Shown here in pieces: positions 8,141 to 15,707 of a stretch of 35,542 nucleotides of DNA. Where the stretch lies: NCBI GenBank assembly GCA_902771445.1, contig CACXXD010000010.1, positions 1 through 35,542 on the forward strand, in the 5' to 3' direction. Source of the DNA: an uncultured Prevotellaceae bacterium (lineage in GTDB: Bacteria > Bacteroidota > Bacteroidia > Bacteroidales > Bacteroidaceae). Below the pieces are notes generated by a model, which was given only the letters and a program-made list of their open reading frames with translations, searched no databases and was not told where the DNA came from. Position 1 is the first letter of the stretch, and every line of letters starts with the position of its first letter. A program made the translations under genes and the position numbers.

Positions 8141-9076
8141 ATGATAGACCCGAAATTTACTGAAAAGATTGCACGCTGGCTTGAAAGTGAGCACGCCACA
8201 ACAGAGCAGATAGAGGAAGGTGCCCAGCTGCTGCTCTCCTTGAATCGCGATGGGGCCATGTACCAGCGCATCATGCGCCGGCCACAACGGGAACTGAAGT
8301 TCCTCGAATACAAGTTGCAGCGGTTCCTCCGTCTGCGTCAGGACGGCCAGACCATCCGCGATGTCATCAGACTCAACGATGAGATAATGCCGGTACTGAA
8401 AACTGTTACCGACAAAGAGCCGCTGCCCATTGAGGAACAGGCTTTGCTCCTTCCTGTCCTGCAGCCTGACGAGCAGAATGGTGGCAAGGAACAGTTCGTG
8501 CGCAAGGGCATCCGTCCTGATCATGACCAGCTGCCTGCAGAGATTCAGGCCATCTGGCCTGCCAATGCCGAGCGCTGGAAGAAAATCAAGGAGGCTTACG
8601 AGACCTGCAAGCAGCTCACTGAGCCTTGTGATCGCTACGAGTACCTGAAGGTGCTCAAGGATACCTGGTACAAGTACAAGCAGGATATGGCCCGCTACGA
8701 TGATTACCAGCTGACCGCTGATGGCGGTTCTGAGGGTGAGGGTGCTGCTGATCAGACTCCGACACTCACTCCTGAACAGGAGAAAGAATTGAAGAATGCT
8801 GACAGTTACATCTCGAAGAACCTTCCCCAGATGCAGCAGCTTGCCGTCGCTGCCAAGGAGGAGGACTTCAATGATGAGCAGAAGAAGGCTATCGAGAGTC
8901 TGCGCCAGCGCATCCAGCAGCGCGTCGATGTACTGTTGAAGTGTGGCCGCACGCTCACCGATGAGCGTCGTGAGCAGCTGCTGCAGTGTGACATTAAGGT
9001 TAGTCTCGAAGCCGCTGGTGCTGAGGACAATACCGAAACCCCGCAGAACGATGAGCAAGGGCAAGAGTCCGAGTGA
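8141..9076 (+). CDS. alpha-helical phage protein, 311 aa, unknown function
   Basis: Starting at ATG 8141, just after the terminator, the product is almost all charged helix. It begins MIDPKFTEKIARWLESEHAT and has a Gly/Glu-rich linker near residues 200-215, then another long helical part (LRQRIQQRVDVLLKCGRTL). It lies between the capsid genes and the terminase and overlaps the next gene by 26 nt. The composition suits a virion or assembly protein, but no family is recognised. Its promoter is not obvious; the upstream leader is short and A/T-rich. Confidence 0.6.
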   Translation: MIDPKFTEKIARWLESEHATTEQIEEGAQLLLSLNRDGAMYQRIMRRPQRELKFLEYKLQRFLRLRQDGQTIRDVIRLNDEIMPVLKTVTDKEPLPIEEQALLLPVLQPDEQNGGKEQFVRKGIRPDHDQLPAEIQAIWPANAERWKKIKEAYETCKQLTEPCDRYEYLKVLKDTWYKYKQDMARYDDYQLTADGGSEGEGAADQTPTLTPEQEKELKNADSYISKNLPQMQQLAVAAKEEDFNDEQKKAIESLRQRIQQRVDVLLKCGRTLTDERREQLLQCDIKVSLEAAGAEDNTETPQNDEQGQESE

Positions 9077-9626
9077 GTTCCTGCGTCCCATGGCCACGCA
9101 CCCGCTGCAGTCGCATCTGGGGCGTGGCCTTCATACATTGGGGCTGCTGGGCTGGATCCTGGAACAGACCGGCCCGGCAGATGTATATGTCAGCACCTTC
9201 TCAACGTCTGATGCCTTCCTGAGAGGTTTCTATAACCTGAAGAAAAAAGGCCTGGTGCTGAAAAGTGTGCTGCTGGCAGACCTGAAGGCATCGAGAAAGA
9301 CCTACCGCCTCTATAAGGAGATGCAGCGGAACTTCGATGCCGTCTACCTCTCTCAGAACCACTCAAAGGTGGTGCTGGTGCAGAACGACCGATGGACGGT
9401 GACAGTCATCAGCAGCCAGAACCAGACGTATGGCGACCGTGCCGAGTGTACACTGGTCACTACCAATCAGGAAATATTCTACCAGCAATATTGTGGATTC
9501 CGCGAATTAGTGGATAACAACTCAATTCAATTAAATGGACTATTCGAGCGACTTATTGAACAAAATACAAGACCTTGCCAGTCAGCTGACTCCCCCTCAG
9601 GAGATTTCCGCATTATTGGATATTGA
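9051..9626 (+). CDS. phospholipase D-fold (PLD-like) protein
   Basis: The ATG at 9051 gives a 191-aa protein. It begins MSKGKSPSEFLRPMATHP and is better supported than longer readings because the frame upstream is a shadow of the previous gene. Residues ~100-125 read LSQNHSKVVLV, then VTVISSQNQT. This is one HxK half-motif (H104, K106) followed by the S/N pattern (S121, S122, N124) of the PLD superfamily. One half-motif implies a dimer for catalysis, as in Nuc-type nucleases. It sits just upstream of the terminase genes, where a nuclease or DNA-end processing role would make sense. That role is inferred. Confidence 0.65.
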   Translation: MSKGKSPSEFLRPMATHPLQSHLGRGLHTLGLLGWILEQTGPADVYVSTFSTSDAFLRGFYNLKKKGLVLKSVLLADLKASRKTYRLYKEMQRNFDAVYLSQNHSKVVLVQNDRWTVTVISSQNQTYGDRAECTLVTTNQEIFYQQYCGFRELVDNNSIQLNGLFERLIEQNTRPCQSADSPSGDFRIIGY

Positions 9627-9816
9627 TGAGACGGAGCTGTGTGCCGACATCAACACCTTGGGCCATCCGGCCCGCAAGGCTTTCATGAAGGGATATAGCG
9701 AAACGGCCCTCCGGCTGCGCAGGCAGAATCTCGACCTGGTGGATGCCGGCAGTCCTGCGGCTGACGAAGCGTGTCGCGTCTATCTGCGCCGAATGACACG
9801 TGATGTAGAGATATGA
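9535..9816 (+). CDS. small helical packaging-linked protein, 93 aa
   Basis: The frame overlaps the PLD-like gene by 92 nt and the next gene by 4 nt. Residues ~20-45 (PPQEISALLDIDETELCADI) look like a helix-turn-helix that would read DNA. The second half is a long basic helix (ALRLRRQNLDL). Proteins of this form often precede phage small terminases and may be part of the packaging initiation apparatus. The long overlap is unusual but the N-terminal helices need it, so this start is kept. Confidence 0.6.
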   Translation: MDYSSDLLNKIQDLASQLTPPQEISALLDIDETELCADINTLGHPARKAFMKGYSETALRLRRQNLDLVDAGSPAADEACRVYLRRMTRDVEI

Positions 9817-10403
9817 GTGTTCCCGTCAACATTGACCAATACGCTGAGTATCTGCCAGTGGACAGCAGCGAGCTCCGCCTGCAGATGGTGCCGGAGGACA
9901 CCATCCTGCGCGTGGAGCGGCTGCGCGAGCTGAGCGGCTACTGGCGAAGCTATCCCAGCACGTCGCCCAAAGAGCTGGTGAGCCGCTGCATGCAGCTCTT
10001 CCATGTGGGAAAGAGTCAGGCATACGACGATATACATCTGCTGAAGATCCTCATTGGCAATCTGGAGGCAACCACCAAGGAGTTTGCACGGTGGAGGGTG
10101 AACCAGATGATAGAGGAAGACCGGCAGGCCGCACGGCGAGACGGCGACTGGAGGGCAGTGGCCTCGATGCAGAAGAACTACATACTGAACAACCAGACAG
10201 ACAAGCCGGACACGCCCGACATGGCCTTCGACCGCATCGTGCCGCTACAGATAGAGCCGACGGATGATCCGAGCGTGCTGGGCATCAAGGCACCCAAGAA
10301 CCTCCGTGCCCGACGCGACAAACTCATCAAGCAGTTCTCTAAGGACGATGAATATGCTGAATATACTGATGTGCCGTCGACCGATGATAAGGAGGAAAAG
10401 TAA
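9813..10403 (+). CDS. terminase small subunit (putative)
   Basis: This 196-aa protein lies directly before the large terminase, and its TAA stop shares its last A with the TerL ATG (TAATG), which implies translational coupling. Residues ~53-80 (PKELVSRCMQLFHVGKSQAY) have the form of a helix-turn-helix. Helices follow that could oligomerise, then a polar, acidic tail. This matches the plan of small terminases, which recognise the packaging site and feed DNA to TerL. The call rests on position and architecture, not on a recognised family signature. Confidence 0.65.
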   Translation: MSVPVNIDQYAEYLPVDSSELRLQMVPEDTILRVERLRELSGYWRSYPSTSPKELVSRCMQLFHVGKSQAYDDIHLLKILIGNLEATTKEFARWRVNQMIEEDRQAARRDGDWRAVASMQKNYILNNQTDKPDTPDMAFDRIVPLQIEPTDDPSVLGIKAPKNLRARRDKLIKQFSKDDEYAEYTDVPSTDDKEEK

Positions 10404-12022
10404 TGGCAGAGACACAGAAGCAATACTTCAACGATGCGCAGCTGTACCCGCTCTTTATGTCACCCCGTGACTTTGTGGGTGAAATGGGACGTGGCACAGG
10501 TAAAGGCCTTGTCGATGCTACACGCGAGATGCAGGTGTTCCAGTACATGCCTGGTTCATGTACCGGCTTTGTTTCTCCTTCCTATAAGAAATGCCTCACA
10601 AATACGCTGCCATCGCTCCTGGTACACTGGGAACGATGGGGATATAAGCGCGACATACACTATACCGTCGGAAAGAAACCGTGGAAAGGCCTGAAATGGA
10701 AGGATCCTATCTTCACACCTCAGAACTGGGAGAACAGTATCGGCTTCTACAATGGCAGCGTCTGCCAGATTATCTCCCAGGACCGTGAGGGTGCCAGCAA
10801 TGGTCTGTCGCTCGACCATATCATCATAGACGAAGCGAAGTTCGTGGACTATGAGAAGCTGAAGAATGAGACCTTCCAGACCAACCGAGGCAATGAGATG
10901 TACTTCAAGAACTGCCACCTCCACCATGGACTGACCATCACCTGCGACACGGCTACGACAAAAAAAGGCTCCTGGTTCATGAAATATGAGGAGCGCATGG
11001 ACAAGGAGCTGGTGAAGGTCATCGAGGGGCTGGTATACCAGAAGTGGCAGTGTCAGCAGCGCATGAAGGCGCACCCAGAGCGGTATAAGTATTACCAGTC
11101 TGAGATTCAGAAGCTGGACCGTGACTTGTTCCTGCTCCGGAAGAACTGCCTGCTCTATTGCCGGTACTCCAGCATCTATAACTTAGCGGTACTGGGCGAG
11201 GACTTCATTAGGCGCATGAAGCGCGACCTGCCGGCACTGACGTTTGCCACCTCGATCATGTGCAAGCACATCGGCATAGCCAGAGATGGATTCTATGGCT
11301 CCATGCGCGAGAGCGTCAACTGGTACACGGCTCCCAACACGTCGAAGCTGGCACTGGAGATGGTGGGCAGCCTGGAGGATGACAGCCGTCTGGATGCCGA
11401 CTGTGACCCGAATGCCCCATTGGTGATAGCCTTCGATGCGAACACGAACATTAACTGGCTGGTGGTCGGACAGGTGGGCATTGACGGCAAGCTCTATGTG
11501 CTGAAGTCGTTCTACGTGAAGTACGACACCATCGATGCCGTCGTGGCGCTCTTCAATGCCTATTACAAGTACCACAAGAACCGTCAGGTGTACTTCGTAT
11601 TCGACTCGACGTTCAAGGGGCAGGGCTACGGTGCCAACCAGAACGAGGACTTCTATATTCTCATCACCAACTTGCTTTTTTCTGCCGGATGGGTGGTGGA
11701 ACAGGTGTATATCGGCAATCCCATGCACCACGTGGACAAATATCATCTCATCAACCGCATGTTCGTGGGCAAGGCCGCCCATCAGGTCTTTATCAACCAG
11801 GATAACAATGCAGACCTCCTTCTCTCGATCACTACCGCCGCCATCTACAATGAGAAGAAGGATAAGCGAGGCGAGAAGCTGGCTGAGACAGAGGAAGACA
11901 AGCTCGAGGCCCGCACCGACGGCTCTGATGCTTTCGATACCCTGTGCATAGGTGTGGAGAAGTTCATCCCGGCATACGCCTTGCAGGCATCGACAGGCTT
12001 TACATCTTATTTTGGTGACTGA
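10403..12022 (+). CDS. terminase large subunit
   Basis: This is a 539-aa packaging motor. The N-terminal ATPase has Walker A GRGTGKG (residues 29-35, K34) and Walker B HIIIDEAKF (D143, E144). The C-terminal RNase H-like nuclease has acidic residues in the expected order: VIAFDANTN (D345), YFVFDSTFKG (D401), and DGSDAFDT (D509, D512). The length is normal for the family. It is coupled to the putative small subunit upstream. A structured non-coding stretch follows, and the portal gene is separated from it by about 9 kb, which is unusual. Confidence 0.92.
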   Translation: MAETQKQYFNDAQLYPLFMSPRDFVGEMGRGTGKGLVDATREMQVFQYMPGSCTGFVSPSYKKCLTNTLPSLLVHWERWGYKRDIHYTVGKKPWKGLKWKDPIFTPQNWENSIGFYNGSVCQIISQDREGASNGLSLDHIIIDEAKFVDYEKLKNETFQTNRGNEMYFKNCHLHHGLTITCDTATTKKGSWFMKYEERMDKELVKVIEGLVYQKWQCQQRMKAHPERYKYYQSEIQKLDRDLFLLRKNCLLYCRYSSIYNLAVLGEDFIRRMKRDLPALTFATSIMCKHIGIARDGFYGSMRESVNWYTAPNTSKLALEMVGSLEDDSRLDADCDPNAPLVIAFDANTNINWLVVGQVGIDGKLYVLKSFYVKYDTIDAVVALFNAYYKYHKNRQVYFVFDSTFKGQGYGANQNEDFYILITNLLFSAGWVVEQVYIGNPMHHVDKYHLINRMFVGKAAHQVFINQDNNADLLLSITTAAIYNEKKDKRGEKLAETEEDKLEARTDGSDAFDTLCIGVEKFIPAYALQASTGFTSYFGD

Positions 12023-12090
12023 AGGCTTTCATCTGCAACAATCTCGTACTGCTTTCATAAAAATGTTTTAGGTTTTTAGTTATTGCTTGG

Positions 12091-12127
12091 CAGGCTTCCG
12101 CAGTGATGCGCAGGTCTGCTTTTTTTG
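12091..12127 (+). terminator. terminator after the large terminase
   Basis: An outer GCAG/CTGC stem and an inner CGCA-GTGA-TGCG stem (a GNRA-type tetraloop) run into TTTTTTT at 12120-12126. The stem has an internal loop but the T-run is strong. It would end the terminase transcript. Confidence 0.6.
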
Positions 12128-12197
12128 TGTCTGGACGCCACTGCCCATGTTGTCAGTTCCTGTTTGACATTTGGCCACGACCGCAGATGTTCTTTTT

Positions 12198-12433
12198 CCT
12201 TCATGACTTGATTTTGTGATGTCATAAGGTTCTTGAATGGATGACTGTCATCTTCTGATTGCGCCCACCGTGCCCCGCCCACCCTGGCCGTAGTGGTGCC
12301 TGTAGGCAGCACTATTGCCCGGGGACGGTGGGCGCAGCGGGTATAACCCGCAGTTTTGGTATGCAATGCATCTGTGTAGGTGGCCCATCAGCATCCTTCA
12401 TGCGGTTCTTCTGCCTGGTGGTGGCAGCGGATG
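12198..12433 (+). ncRNA. structured non-coding region with a very stable hairpin
   Basis: The region after the terminase has no credible gene. It holds a 9-bp stem with a 1-nt bulge (12198-12207 with 12221-12229), a 5-bp hairpin (12240-12252), and a 16-bp stem with one bulged G (12261-12277 with 12320-12335). The long stem encloses a 10-position stem with one mismatch (12291-12300 with 12305-12314, loop TGTA). A perfect GCGGGT-ATA-ACCCGC hairpin follows (12337-12351), and weaker stems continue to about 12433. It looks like a folded RNA, but no promoter was found. It could also be a DNA site or a remnant. Confidence 0.45.
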
Positions 12434-12873
12434 TGTCAATAGGTTTCTCCCTCACACTTGGCTCTCTGCCGCCTCGGTAGATGGTTGACAATACCGGATA
12501 TTACCTGCTTGTGCGATTCCCGGACGGCTTTTTCTCGTTGAAGCGATGTTGTAACTGGATTCTATGCGCCATAATGCTTTTTACTTGTTTCGACATGTTT
12601 TGCCTCTTGCCTCTGGCACTCTTCTATTTTTCCTTTGCAAAGTTAGCGCAGGCGGCATCCTGCAAGGTCAAGCGGCGTTGTCTCTAAAATTTTTCAAGGA
12701 ATTTGGGGTGCAGTTGCGCCGGAAACCAAATTCCCAAGGCCGGGGCTTGAATAATTTTCGGCCAAACCTTGCATTTGCATGCCTTCTCCCTGCTGCTCTT
12801 CTATGCACGTAAAAATTACAAAGAGCGCCCAGGCGCAAAACATTAAAGTCGAACAAATAAAAATCAAACAATT
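12434..12873 (+). other. intergenic region without supported genes; nested inverted repeats
   Basis: Short frames here have poor composition and are not called. TGCAAGGT (12661-12668) pairs with ACCTTGCA (12766-12773), enclosing GGAATTTGG with CCAAATTCC, which gives a nested hairpin. On the minus strand, the complement of 12638-12645 reads TAACTTTG, a possible leftward promoter. A 31-codon minus-strand frame lies downstream of it and is not strong enough to call. Confidence 0.4.
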
Positions 12874-13098
12874 ATGACACATCCAGTTCAAACATCATCG
12901 CTTTTCAACAAGAGCCGTCTCTTCAGTAATCGCTACTACAGCGGTAATCTCTATCAGGTAGTCGTCAACACCGAGGATGGCGAGAGCTACGAGTATGAGG
13001 TAGAAGCCGACACATTTGCCGATGCCACCAAGCAGGCTGAGAACTTCGCACTGGATCTGATGGTCGATATCACCTACATAGAGTGCTACTGCATGTAA
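12874..13098 (+). CDS. small hypothetical protein, 74 aa
   Basis: The gene starts at ATG 12874 after an A-rich leader typical of Bacteroidota translation starts. The second half (YQVVVNTEDGESYEYEVEAD) reads as a beta-hairpin followed by a helix (FADATKQAENFAL), as in small alpha/beta accessory proteins that bind partners. There is no membrane segment. It begins a three-gene set that ends in a phosphoribosyltransferase. No function is known. Confidence 0.6.
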   Translation: MTHPVQTSSLFNKSRLFSNRYYSGNLYQVVVNTEDGESYEYEVEADTFADATKQAENFALDLMVDITYIECYCM

Positions 13099-13148
13099 CA
13101 GTCATCCGTTCAAGAACCCTAAGTATAACATCCAAAAATCTACAAGTC

Positions 13149-13499
13149 ATGGAAAAAAGAGAAATTATTGCATCGATCGTGAAGTCAAACAAGAGTGACA
13201 ACAATGTATGGGCAGTGTCCATCACTGGAGATGAGCAGCCGAGCGCACACTGCAAGAGTGCCTACAAGGCATTGCGATTCATGTTCCTTCTGAAAAAGCA
13301 GACGGGATTGTATATCGCAGCTGAAAGCCTCGCACAACTGTCAGCGGAGATAGCCTTTCGGAAGGCTGAGCAGGCTGCCGAGGAAGACCCTCAGGGGTTG
13401 AACGAAGCAACAGAGGTGCAGGCCGACGAGCCAAACCCCAAGGCCAGACGCAAGCCTCGCTCAAAGAAATCTGCAGAAACGGCGGCAGTTCCTCAATGA
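13149..13499 (+). CDS. hypothetical protein with a basic C-terminal tail, 116 aa
   Basis: ATG 13149 follows an A-rich leader and is preferred to the GTG/TTG-type extension upstream. The N-terminal part (MEKREIIASIVKSNKSD) is a compact alpha/beta unit. The last ~35 residues are low-complexity and basic (NPKARRKPRSKKSAETA), which suggests nucleic-acid contact. Its stop overlaps the next ATG in an ATGA junction, so it is probably co-expressed with the phosphoribosyltransferase. Confidence 0.65.
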   Translation: MEKREIIASIVKSNKSDNNVWAVSITGDEQPSAHCKSAYKALRFMFLLKKQTGLYIAAESLAQLSAEIAFRKAEQAAEEDPQGLNEATEVQADEPNPKARRKPRSKKSAETAAVPQ

Positions 13500-14065
13500 A
13501 GGGGCTGCTGCTTTTGTCTTACCCTGTAATAGTGATAGCCATGATGAAGTTCGCCCTTTACAGCTACATCCCACAGCGGTTCCAGAGGAGAGCCACGTTC
13601 GAGGAGCAGGATATCTGCCGGATGATCATCGGCTTCAAGGACGGCAGAAACGTTTACACACGTTGGGCTGCAAGACAGTTCTCGAGGGCGTTGGCAGCTA
13701 TGGACCTGACTGATACCGTTATCGTCTGCATCCCTGCCAGTACGAAGTACGCACACATCCGTAGGTGGAAACGGTTCTCTCAGCTGCTTTGCCAGCAGAC
13801 GGGAGCCATCGACGGCTTCAGCCATATCGAGGTTGTCGGCAACCGCAAACGAGCACACATCACTGGTGAATACGAGCTTGCCACGAACATCAAGCACCTG
13901 GTCAACATCGACGCTGACTATTTCAGAGGTAAGAACGTGTTGGTCATCGACGATATCTACACCACAGGGCGCTCATCGGATGCGTTCATCAGTGCCATAG
14001 AGGCTACCGGTGCACACGTCCGTATGGCCATGTTCCTGGCTAAGACAAAGGGGTATAAAAAGTAG
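13496..14065 (+). CDS. phosphoribosyltransferase-fold protein (ComF/GntX-like)
   Basis: The product has the PRPP-binding loop VLVIDDIYTTGRSSDAF around residues 148-164 (IDD followed by TTGRS), the hallmark of type I phosphoribosyltransferases. IVCIPAST near residue 76 is also typical of ComF relatives. Purine salvage or DNA-uptake-linked roles are known for the family; the phage role is unclear. The start could be ATG 13496 (an ATGA overlap with the previous gene) or ATG 13541/13544 (MKFALYSYIP), which would remove a hydrophobic 16-residue lead. The gene ends at a terminator. Confidence 0.75.
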   Translation: MKGLLLLSYPVIVIAMMKFALYSYIPQRFQRRATFEEQDICRMIIGFKDGRNVYTRWAARQFSRALAAMDLTDTVIVCIPASTKYAHIRRWKRFSQLLCQQTGAIDGFSHIEVVGNRKRAHITGEYELATNIKHLVNIDADYFRGKNVLVIDDIYTTGRSSDAFISAIEATGAHVRMAMFLAKTKGYKK

Positions 14066-14090
14066 TGAGCAGATCTGCTCGCCACTTTTT
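14057..14090 (+). terminator. terminator overlapping the end of the phosphoribosyltransferase gene
   Basis: AAAAAGTAGTGAGCAG pairs with CTGCTCGCCACTTTTT around the perfect palindrome GAGCAGATCTGCTC, with one mismatch and one G-U pair. The stem ends in five T. The A-run/T-run symmetry would allow termination in both directions. It separates the gene from the large folded element that follows. Confidence 0.75.
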
Positions 14091-14129
14091 GGTACCTCTT
14101 ATTACCCGCCCTCGACCCCCTGCGCACCT

Positions 14130-14695
14130 GAACGTCTGGACAACGTTCCTGTATGTTCTGATGGCATGGCGCTGTACTCCGCTCCATTCCGGTGCCATGT
14201 TCCTTCTGGAGAGTCTAATCGGCTGACAGGTGGCTGTTCGGATGGGAGAGAAGGTGAGATGGCGTCAGGTATGCCACCATCTCGCCTACACACCCATCCG
14301 TGCCAAGGCACCACGGCCACTTGTCATCCAGACACTCCTGCCAGGAACGTGTCACACTACTCTCCACTGCGACAGTCGCTCATACCGTCAGAACATACGA
14401 TGTCATACTGACATCAAGGTGCTTGCCTATAGAAAGCCGTTGGCTTCATCGGTATGGGCGCAGGAAGTTGGCACAGTCAGACATACAGGGCAAGGGCAAA
14501 GGCGACTGTCACTGTCTCTTATGCAGATGGAGGACAGGCCACCATCAGCAGAGACAGGGGCAGAGGACAAGCCCACTGCCTGATGACGGTCGCTTACTTT
14601 GCCCTTGCTTTATCCTGTATGTCTGACCATGCCAACACCCTGCACCCCATGCAAGCGACACTATGGCGATGAAATAGTCACCCCATAGAGTCGCC
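14130..14695 (+). ncRNA. large, highly structured RNA candidate (~565 nt)
   Basis: No credible gene lies here, yet the sequence folds into nested helices. Domain 1 is a rod: 14151-14164 with 14385-14398 (14 bp), 14192-14204 with 14343-14355 (12 of 13), 14208-14215 with 14331-14338 (7 of 8), 14224-14235 with 14315-14326 (12), 14239-14246 with 14293-14300 (8), 14253-14262 with 14277-14286 (10). Domain 2: 14467-14473 with 14630-14636 (7), 14476-14489 with 14614-14627 (14), 14490-14501 with 14597-14608 (12), 14502-14511 with 14584-14593 (10), then a branch with 14512-14518/14551-14557, 14522-14530/14542-14550 and 14558-14563/14576-14581. Other hairpins: 14399-14415, 14425-14459, 14655-14694. Eight G-U pairs and no A-C mismatch favour the + strand. 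The promoter was not found, so transcription is inferred. It could be a known giant RNA class (GOLLD, ROOL) or a new one. Confidence 0.7.
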
Positions 14696-14699
14696 AGTA

Positions 14700-14808
14700 C
14701 CGCGGATACGCCTCGCTGCTGCCCCTGCCTCGTTTTGACACTGCCACGCTGCCGACACTATTGTATACGGAAATTCGTGACATATTCCGCTATGGCAAGT
14801 GGGGTAAG
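14700..14808 (+). repeat. ~110-bp repeat, copy 1 (left side of the accessory island)
   Basis: This stretch begins CCGCGGATACGCCTCGCTG and ends TATGGCAAGTGGGGTAAG. It recurs with few changes at 19471-19596. The copy here is shorter because the other one has an internal tandem duplication. It starts right after the last helix of the structured RNA candidate. Confidence 0.8.
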
Positions 14809-15150
14809 TCGGTTCGGAGCGTAGGGCGGTGGGGGCTGCTAACGCAGTCGGGATGCGCTTTTCGCGCACCCGGCGGCCCGAAAAGCCTCTGTAGATAGGC
14901 TTTTCGGGTAAAGAGGTAGTGGAAAAATCTGGAAAATTCCCGCAAATCGCCATGCGACTTGCCGTCACTTGCCGCCTGATGGGCGACACTTGCCATGCTT
15001 TTCGAGGCAACTTGCCACGAAAAGCCACGAAAAGCCACGAATTTTCCGGCTCTTGCCACTTTATTGCTCATTCCTTGCTCAATGCAAGGAAAAAATGTTT
15101 TTTAACTTTGTCTAAATAATAATATTTGTGACTCATTTACTCATTAAATT
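14809..15150 (+). other. non-coding region with hairpins and short repeats
   Basis: No gene is supported. CCCGAAAAGCCT (14877-14888) pairs perfectly with AGGCTTTTCGGG (14897-14908) with an 8-nt loop, and TGCGC/GCGCA form a small hairpin at 14854-14868. From 14958 the word TTGCC recurs five times, and GCCACGAAAA repeats in tandem near 15015-15040. A CCTTGC-TCAAT-GCAAGG hairpin at 15073-15089 precedes an A/T-rich run and may end transcription from the left. Confidence 0.5.
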
Positions 15151-15159
15151 TGCTGGTAA

Positions 15160-15192
15160 ATTTGCAAATATGATTATATTTACCTAACTTTG
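15160..15192 (+). promoter_or_regulatory. promoter with a palindrome over the -33 box, for the Panacea gene
   Basis: TTTG at 15161-15164 and TAACTTTG at 15185-15192 are 20 nt apart, an excellent Bacteroidota promoter. The perfect palindrome ATTTGCAAAT (15160-15169) covers the -33 box. A repressor bound there would block the promoter, which would suit autoregulation of a toxin-antitoxin pair. Confidence 0.65.
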
Positions 15193-15236
15193 CACCCGAA
15201 AACGTATGAAAAGAAGATTATAATGCATTATTAACC

Positions 15237-15707
15237 ATGGCACTGACTAGTTTGGATTATTCTGACTTGTTGAGATACTTGTCTTTCAATCGGAAGAGGG
15301 TGGTGCTCAACAAAACGCAGGTAAACAAGTTGTTGTTTATGTGCTATGGTACTTATTTGGCCAGGACTTCCAGAAAAATGTTCGAGGAACCGCCAAAAGC
15401 ATGGCCTTTTGGTCCTGTCTTTCCACGTGTTTACAAGACTTTTGACCAGAAATCAATGCCTATCATCATCCCCAAAGAGAATATAGTTCTTTTTAAACAA
15501 AATGAAGAGGCATTGAGGATATGTGTCTCAGTTATTGACAAGTACAGTAATACGAGTGCATACAATTTAAGCATGTGGTCACACAAAGAAGGATCGCCGT
15601 GGTACCAGACAGTTTATTCGGGGACTACAGTAGTTTGGAACAAAGAAATAAAGGATGAAATCATCAAAGAATACTTCACCCAACACCCAGTCATTTCCGC
15701 CAGCTGA
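15237..15707 (+). CDS. Panacea / DUF4065 (SocA-like) antitoxin-type protein
   Basis: The 156-aa product fits the Panacea (DUF4065, GepA/SocA-like) domain. It has LNKTQVNKLLFMCYGTYLA near residue 25, AWPFGPVFPRVY at 55-66, and LSMWSHKEGSPWYQT near residue 115. Panacea proteins are known as antitoxins paired with many different toxins. The gene has its own promoter with a palindrome over the -33 box, and its end overlaps the next gene by 53 nt. The pairing and low GC relative to the structural genes suggest an acquired accessory unit. Confidence 0.8.
   Translation: MALTSLDYSDLLRYLSFNRKRVVLNKTQVNKLLFMCYGTYLARTSRKMFEEPPKAWPFGPVFPRVYKTFDQKSMPIIIPKENIVLFKQNEEALRICVSVIDKYSNTSAYNLSMWSHKEGSPWYQTVYSGTTVVWNKEIKDEIIKEYFTQHPVISAS

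Noticed and set aside
12259-12812. Short frames of 68-82 codons after the terminase
   Set aside because: They run through long hairpins, lack ribosome sites, and are rich in Cys, Phe and Leu without a domain pattern.
14010-14626. Overlapping + strand frames of 70-133 codons
   Set aside because: Composition is poor, no frame has a good start, and the DNA is explained better by long nested inverted repeats of a structured RNA.
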